Below, one piece after another: positions 59,731 through 64,000 of a stretch of DNA of 64,000 nt; positions within the stretch are counted from its first letter, which is position 1; every line of letters begins with the position of its first letter. The DNA is from Gallaecimonas sp045291545. GTDB taxonomy: Bacteria > Pseudomonadota > Gammaproteobacteria > Enterobacterales > Gallaecimonadaceae. The position numbers and the translations under genes are program-made. Under the pieces are notes generated by a model that saw only the letters and a list, made by a program, of their open reading frames with translations, had not been told where the DNA came from and did no database searches. The stretch spans positions 806,001 to 870,000 of the forward strand of contig NZ_CP149514.1 of NCBI RefSeq assembly GCF_045291545.1. Reading direction: 5' to 3'.

Positions 59731-60164
59731 AAAAACTACTGATGCTGACACTGCTGGCGCTCAGTGGCTGTAGTGCCCTGACAACGCCTGCGGACACTGA
59801 TTTACTGACCGGCGTTGGGGTTGCCATTATTGCTGACCAGCCCGGTAAGTCGGTGGCTGAACGCCAGCGCCAGGCGATGGAAACTTCGAAACTACTGGCC
59901 TATCAGGAACTGGCTGAACAGGTCTATGGCGTCAATGTCTCAAGCCGCCGGCAATTAAGCGCTGGCAAACTAACCGCAGAGCAGACTCAGCTGCGTGTGC
60001 AAGGGCTGGTTAAAGGCGCCAAGGTGCTTCGTAGCTATCAGCTGCAGGGACGTTATGTGACCGAGGTACAAATGGCACGCCAGAGCCTGGCCAGCAATGA
60101 TGACAGCGATTATCAGCTGCTGACCCAGCCAGGCCCTAAAATCCGCGTGATCCGCGGCTATTAA
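59727..60164 (+). CDS. flgP: Flagellar assembly lipoprotein FlgP
   Basis: 145 residues, LPP20-like lipoprotein. Lipobox LSGC with Cys15. ETSKLLAYQELAEQVYGVNV and VRVQGLVKGAKVLRSYQLQG-like text matches FlgP of polar flagellates (RGY ending is common). ATGA overlap with flgO. Ends exactly beside flgN on the other strand (convergent, no gap). Confidence 0.9.
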   Translation: MKKLLMLTLLALSGCSALTTPADTDLLTGVGVAIIADQPGKSVAERQRQAMETSKLLAYQELAEQVYGVNVSSRRQLSAGKLTAEQTQLRVQGLVKGAKVLRSYQLQGRYVTEVQMARQSLASNDDSDYQLLTQPGPKIRVIRGY

Positions 60165-60608
60165 TTACGCCTGAATATCACCGAGCAGGCGAGTGCGGCT
60201 AGCCGCCTCGCCTTTTTGATTGTAGGTTCGGTTAGATTGGCCCAGCGCCCGCAGCAACAACTCACTTTGCTGTGACTGCCGCTTTTGTAACTGCACAATA
60301 ATCTCCCCATTGACTGCATTGGCTTCATGGCACTGCTGCGCCAGTGGCTTGATAGCCCGGAGTTTATCCACGGCTTCAGGCTCCTGACGCTGGGGGTGGC
60401 TGGCCAATTGCGTATCGACACTACTTAGCCGGTGGGCCAGAGCTGCCTTACTGTCAGCCATATCGGCTAAGGCTTTGTGATCCTGCCCAACCAGCAGGGA
60501 GCGTTCCTGCTCCAATAGTGCCAGCATTTGTTTAAGCTGGGCCGCTTGTAATGACAAAAGCGCATCCAAGGTCTCCCCGGGATGCGCTTCGAGCGTGGTA
60601 TGGCTCAT
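60165..60608 (-). CDS. flgN: Flagellar export chaperone FlgN
   Basis: 147 residues, FlgN family: almost all helical with heptads LLSLQAAQLKQMLALLEQERSLLVGQD and a C-terminal NGEIIVQLQKRQSQQSELLLRALG, which binds FlgK/FlgL in known members. Ten bases after flgM, same transcript. Confidence 0.9.
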   Translation of the reverse strand: MSHTTLEAHPGETLDALLSLQAAQLKQMLALLEQERSLLVGQDHKALADMADSKAALAHRLSSVDTQLASHPQRQEPEAVDKLRAIKPLAQQCHEANAVNGEIIVQLQKRQSQQSELLLRALGQSNRTYNQKGEAASRTRLLGDIQA

Positions 60609-60618
60609 GGCGTTAGCC

Positions 60619-60945
60619 TCAGGTTCCGAAGAGATCGTCCTCGAACTGAAGCAATTTGTCTGCCAGCTTTTCGTGGTTCACTTTGTAGTGACCGGACGAA
60701 ATGGCCTTTTTCAGGCTTTCCACCTTGGTTTTATCAAAGGGAGCCTCAGAGCTCATATTGCGCTGCATCTTTTCCATACCGGCCGCCTGAGCCGTAATTG
60801 AAACCGCATCCTGCGCGGTCTTGGCCGCCGGCGGAGCGGTAGTGCTTTGTGTTGACGACGCCGAGGACTGGCGCACGTTCTGGTTAGCCGCTTTAAGACG
60901 ATTAACGTCTTGCGGCTGGCCATTGTTTACTTTGTCGATTGCCAT
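60619..60945 (-). CDS. flgM: Anti-sigma-28 factor FlgM
   Basis: 108 residues, inhibits FliA until export at hook completion. The N-terminal half is disordered (Ala/Ser/Thr/Gln-rich); the C-terminal helices contain FDKTKVESLKKAISSGHYKVNHEKLADKLLQFE, the FliA-binding signature. Separate promoter of sigma-28 type directly upstream; autogenous loop expected from known biology. Confidence 0.94.
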   Translation of the reverse strand: MAIDKVNNGQPQDVNRLKAANQNVRQSSASSTQSTTAPPAAKTAQDAVSITAQAAGMEKMQRNMSSEAPFDKTKVESLKKAISSGHYKVNHEKLADKLLQFEDDLFGT

Positions 60946-61004
60946 GAGTACCTCGTCACTGTCAATTTGTTGACGTCATGCCTATTTAATAGGGTCACGC
61001 CTCG

Positions 61005-61031
61005 GTATCGGCAGGTAAGGGCACCACTTTA
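61005..61031 (-). promoter_or_regulatory. Sigma-28 promoter of flgMN
   Basis: Minus strand TAAAGTGG (61031-61024), exact 11-base spacer, GCCGATAC (61012-61005). Six and seven of eight consensus positions. Lies between flgA and flgM. Confidence 0.85.
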
Positions 61032-61041
61032 CCACTTTTTT

Positions 61042-61776
61042 TTAAAAATTGACTGAAACCTGACCTTTGCTTTCGACCCTGGCTTCCACTATTTGCCCGG
61101 AGCCGTTGTTTCGTACCCGAACATGATCCCCAAAGGTACCGTTAGTGATAGCAGTGCCTGTAGCGGTGATTTGCAGGCCGCCACTGCCGGCGCGAATGCT
61201 AACGGTATCGCCACGGCAAACAACACAAAGGTTGTCAGCCAATACCGGGCTTTGTGCTTGCAGTCCCATTCGTAGTCGGGCGCCAACAATGTCATTCTTG
61301 TCAGTAAAAGTTCGGCCACTGAGGCGATTTCTTGAGCGCCACTGCACCATTAAATCGTCAGCAGTGAGCGTCAGCCCCGCTGGTAAGGAACGTGTGGCAA
61401 CCAGCATTGGTACTGCTACAGTGGCCCTGACGGGCAGAAAATATTGCCAGTGTGGTTTTTTACACCAGAGCCTGACAGTGAATGAACTGTCAGGGTTAGC
61501 CCGTGCCGGCACTTGCGACTGAATGTCAGCGCAATAGGGCAATCGCAGCCGGCTGTCAGGCTCGGCAGCAGTGATGTTGATGCGGGCATTGGGTGGTGGC
61601 GTAAGGGCTTTTTGCACTGCTGTTTGGGCCACCTTTTGCAGATCAGCGGGCAGTGTCAGCTTTTTTTGGCTGGCTGAGTGCGCAGAAACGCTTACAATCA
61701 ATAATATAAAGAAGGCCAGGTAATGGCCGATAGCCCTTGCAGCGGCATCTGTTTTTGCAGTCAAACGTCTAGTCAC
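61042..61776 (-). CDS. flgA: Flagellar basal body P-ring chaperone FlgA
   Basis: 244 residues. N-terminal signal-like segment (about 17-33 hydrophobic). SAF-like domain with ATRSLPAGLTLTADDLMVQWRS, VGARLRMGLQAQSPVLADNL and the end VRVRNNGSGQIVEARVESKGQVSV. Assists P-ring (FlgI) assembly in the periplasm. A sigma-54 promoter precedes it, and flgM has its own promoter. Divergent from cheV. Confidence 0.93.
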   Translation of the reverse strand: MTRRLTAKTDAAARAIGHYLAFFILLIVSVSAHSASQKKLTLPADLQKVAQTAVQKALTPPPNARINITAAEPDSRLRLPYCADIQSQVPARANPDSSFTVRLWCKKPHWQYFLPVRATVAVPMLVATRSLPAGLTLTADDLMVQWRSRNRLSGRTFTDKNDIVGARLRMGLQAQSPVLADNLCVVCRGDTVSIRAGSGGLQITATGTAITNGTFGDHVRVRNNGSGQIVEARVESKGQVSVNF

Positions 61777-61813
61777 GGCAAATTTCAGTCGTTAGTGGCT
61801 GTGTTAGCATACA

Positions 61814-61830
61814 GGCAAAAGCTGTGCCCA
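61814..61830 (-). promoter_or_regulatory. Sigma-54 promoter of flgA
   Basis: Minus strand TGGGCACAGCTTTTGCC: GGCAC, five bases, TTGCC, the same spacing as in front of flgB. Start near 61803. Confidence 0.7.
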
Positions 61831-61858
61831 TCTGCAACGTGAGGAAATGAGGTCAGGT

Positions 61859-62788
61859 ATGGCGGGTATTCTCGACACAGTAAACCAACGTACTCAGATG
61901 GTGGGGCAAAACCGCCTGGAACTGCTGATGTTCAGTTTGGGTGGGCGCCAGCGTTTTGGTATCAACGTCTTTAAAGTGCGTGAGGTGCTGCAGTGTCCGC
62001 CGTTGACTGCATTGCCTCGTCGCCAGCATTCCATTCGGGGAGTTGCTCATATCCGCGGGCAGACCATTTCGGTGATCGACTTGCGTCAGGCTATGGGCGG
62101 TAAACCGACCGAAGATGTCAGCAATGCTTTTGTGATCATCACAGAATACAACCGTTCAGTGCAGGGTTTCTTGGTGCACTCGGTTGACCGCATTGTGAAC
62201 TGCAACTGGGAAAGTATTCAGCCACCCCCCAAAGGCGCCGGTCGCTCCAGTTACCTGACCGCGGTGACCGAAGTCGAAGGGGAAATGGTCGAACTGCTCG
62301 ACGTCGAGAAAATCCTTGATGAAATCAGCCCGATGAATGCCGAAGCCAGTGCTGAGAGTTTTGAAGGGGCTGATGCGTTACGCAAAGATCGTATTTTGCT
62401 GATCGCTGATGATTCGGCGGTAGCCCGCGGGCAGATCAAAAAAGCCCTGGCTCCATTGGGTATCCCCTTACAGCTGGTCAAGGATGGCAAAGAAGGCCTG
62501 GAGTTCCTTGAAGACATGCTTAGCGAGTGTGATAAGTCCATTACTGAGCAAGTCTGCCTGCTGATTTCTGATGTGGAAATGCCGGAAATGGACGGTTATA
62601 CCCTTACTGCGGAAGTGCGGGCCAACGCCAAACTTAAGGACTTGCCGGTAATATTGCATACATCGTTGTCAGGCGTTTTTAACCAAGCCATGGTAAAAAA
62701 AGTGGGGGCTGACCGCTTCATTGCCAAGTTCAATCCTGATGAATTGGCTATAGCGGTCAAAGAAGTCTTAATGGTAGAGGCTGAATAA
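61859..62788 (+). CDS. cheV: Chemotaxis protein CheV
   Basis: Hybrid coupling protein, 309 residues. N-terminal CheW domain (about 1-165): NRLELLMFSLGGRQRFGINVFKVREVL and SIRGVAHIRGQTISVIDL. C-terminal receiver (about 177-305) with phospho-acceptor Asp238 in LLISDVEMPEMDGY. GGT-type site before ATG 61859; ATG 61847 touches GAGGAA without spacing and is less likely. cheR follows by 2 bases, the usual cheV-cheR-flgB order in marine species. Confidence 0.96.
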   Translation: MAGILDTVNQRTQMVGQNRLELLMFSLGGRQRFGINVFKVREVLQCPPLTALPRRQHSIRGVAHIRGQTISVIDLRQAMGGKPTEDVSNAFVIITEYNRSVQGFLVHSVDRIVNCNWESIQPPPKGAGRSSYLTAVTEVEGEMVELLDVEKILDEISPMNAEASAESFEGADALRKDRILLIADDSAVARGQIKKALAPLGIPLQLVKDGKEGLEFLEDMLSECDKSITEQVCLLISDVEMPEMDGYTLTAEVRANAKLKDLPVILHTSLSGVFNQAMVKKVGADRFIAKFNPDELAIAVKEVLMVEAE

Positions 62789-62790
62789 GC

Positions 62791-63621
62791 GTGAGCAATG
62801 GCCTGACCGAGCAGGATTACGGCATCTTTCGCCGTTTCCTTGAAGACCAGTGCGGTATTGTACTGGGCGAGAATAAGCAGTATCTGGTGAAAAGTCGCCT
62901 GACGCCATTGTTGGGCCGCTTCCGGTTGGTGGATTTAAGTGCGCTGATCAAAATGGTGGTCAACGGCAGTAGTGATCGGGATTTGCGCCCGGCCGTTATT
63001 GATGCCATGACCACCAATGAAACCCTGTGGTTTCGTGATGGCTACCCCTTCGATTTACTGACAGAAAAGCTCTTTCCGGAGTTGGGTAAGGGGGGGCGCA
63101 ACGTCAAAATCTGGTCTGCCGCCTGCTCATCCGGGCAGGAACCTTATTCCATTGCCATCAAGGCACTGGAACACCAGACCAAAAAGCCCGGTACTTTGCC
63201 GGGTGGCGTGCAAATTCTTGCCACTGATATTTCCCACAGCATGCTCAGCCAATGCCAGGGGGGCGAGTATGACAGTCTGGCACTGGGCCGGGGCATGAGT
63301 GACGAGCGGCGGCGACTGTACTTCGATGAAACTGCGCAAGGTACCTGGCGGATCAAGCCCAATGTGCGTCGGTTGGTGACCTTCCGTCATTTCAACCTGC
63401 TGTCCAGTTATACCTTGCTGGGTAAGTTCGATATTGTTTTTTGTCGTAATGTGTTGATTTACTTTTCCCCGGAAAACAAACTGCGCATTCTTAACGGTAT
63501 AGCCAAGTCACTGAATCCGGGAGGGTATTTGTTTCTCGGTGCTTCTGAGTCGATGCCTACAGCGGTCAGTGATTTTGAAATGGTGCGTTGTAATCCCGGC
63601 ATTATTTATCGTCGTAAATAG
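62791..63621 (+). CDS. cheR: Chemotaxis protein methyltransferase CheR
   Basis: Methylates chemoreceptor glutamates using SAM. 276 residues. N-terminal helical domain with YGIFRRFLEDQCGIVLGENKQYLVKSRLTPLL; SAM domain with WSAACSSGQEPYSIA, LATDISHSML and FDIVFCRNVLIYF. Starts at GTG 62791 (AGAGGC upstream). No pentapeptide-binding insertion judged. Confidence 0.96.
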   Translation: MSNGLTEQDYGIFRRFLEDQCGIVLGENKQYLVKSRLTPLLGRFRLVDLSALIKMVVNGSSDRDLRPAVIDAMTTNETLWFRDGYPFDLLTEKLFPELGKGGRNVKIWSAACSSGQEPYSIAIKALEHQTKKPGTLPGGVQILATDISHSMLSQCQGGEYDSLALGRGMSDERRRLYFDETAQGTWRIKPNVRRLVTFRHFNLLSSYTLLGKFDIVFCRNVLIYFSPENKLRILNGIAKSLNPGGYLFLGASESMPTAVSDFEMVRCNPGIIYRRK

Positions 63622-63637
63622 CCTTTTACTCTCCTCT

Positions 63638-63654
63638 TTGGCACACATCTTGCC
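63638..63654 (+). promoter_or_regulatory. Sigma-54 promoter of flgB
   Basis: TTGGCACACATCTTGCC matches YTGGCAC-N5-TTGC with GG and GC 12 bases apart. The start near 63665 is followed by GGAG and the flgB ATG. Confidence 0.88.
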
Positions 63655-63686
63655 TTCGTTATTGACAGTTAACGGAGGCACAACCG

Positions 63687-64000
63687 ATGGCAATCAGCTT
63701 CAACAAAGCATTTGGCATTCACCAGTACGCACTCGAGGTGCGCTCGCAGCGTGCTGAGCTGCTGGCATCCAATATTGCCAATGCCGACACCCCTGGCTAC
63801 AAAGCCCGAGACTTAGACTTCAAGGCCGCTTTGCAGGCTGCCCAGTCACAGCAGCGCCAACCAGGGCTGTTGGCCACCACGTCGGCGGGGCACATGCAGG
63901 CGCCGGCTGATCTGGCGGCAAACCTTGGCCTGGGATCGGCAATCGGTTACCGCATACCCAACCAGCCGGACACCGGTGACGGCAATACCGTCGATGTGCA
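63687..64000 (+). CDS. flgB: Flagellar basal body rod protein FlgB (5' part)
   Basis: 104 complete codons before the window ends. MAISFNKAFGIHQYALEVRSQRAELLASNIANADTPGYKARDLDFKAAL is the FlgB N-terminal rod signature. ACGGAGG lies before ATG 63687. Presumably first gene of a long rod/hook operon outside the window. Confidence 0.96.
   Translation, partial: MAISFNKAFGIHQYALEVRSQRAELLASNIANADTPGYKARDLDFKAALQAAQSQQRQPGLLATTSAGHMQAPADLAANLGLGSAIGYRIPNQPDTGDGNTVDV

Overview
The window is an ordinary stretch of gammaproteobacterial chromosome. Gene order and protein sequences point to a polar-flagellated marine or brackish lineage in the Alteromonadales/Aeromonadales neighbourhood. Gallaecimonas is my guess from overall resemblance and cannot be proved without a database. 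Coding density is very high, no intergenic gap exceeds 300 bases, and I see no insertion sequences, prophage or CRISPR arrays.

Layout. 1-9171: the 3' part of dnaX with an intact programmed -1 frameshift signal, then ybaB, recR, htpG (behind a textbook sigma-32 promoter), adk, hemH, a small membrane protein, gsk and a PlsC-type acyltransferase. This is the E. coli dnaX-to-gsk neighbourhood. 9165-14861: a PhoP/PhoQ-type two-component system on the minus strand, an alpha/beta hydrolase, a di-haem cytochrome c peroxidase family protein and a lipoprotein phosphoesterase of the AcpA type. 14897-21949: the complete histidine operon hisGDCBHAF(IE), preceded by a 17-residue leader peptide with five consecutive His codons and a strong attenuator hairpin. 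22064-30382: an Arg-rich small protein, the YoaA/DinG-family helicase, tsaB, a translationally coupled group (88-aa protein, HESGH membrane metalloprotease-like protein, Slp lipoprotein, alpha/beta hydrolase), fadD and rnd.

30379-38290 is a self-contained alpha-glucoside utilisation locus: MFS transporter, GH65 disaccharide phosphorylase, beta-phosphoglucomutase, LacI-family repressor and TonB-dependent receptor. Two copies of the perfect palindrome TTGCAATCGATTGCAA lie in its two divergent promoter regions, and each can supply the -35 element to promoters in both directions. The likely flow is uptake by the receptor and permease, phosphorolysis to glucose plus beta-glucose 1-phosphate, then conversion to glucose 6-phosphate, all under one repressor.

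38350-49734: minCDE, the coupled ycgL - mltB-like - ycgN operon, dsbB, nhaB, fadR and the stress-associated trio yeaG-yeaH-ycgB. 49924-57693: sodB, grxD, a Na+/H+ antiporter-family protein, a typical 2-Cys peroxiredoxin, a membrane-anchored glutamate-synthase-like FMN protein, several small or poorly known proteins, luxS, then a tRNA-Arg(CCU). 57964-64000: the start of a polar-type flagellar cluster (flgT, flgO, flgP, flgN, flgM, flgA, cheV, cheR and the 5' part of flgB). Recognisable sigma-54 promoters precede flgT, flgA and flgB, and sigma-28 promoters precede flgO and flgM.

I found no clearly undescribed system. The observations most worth following are the shared-operator architecture of the GH65 locus, the open substrate of its phosphorylase, the tsaB-downstream membrane cluster, and the compact regulatory signals in dnaX, his and the flagellar genes.
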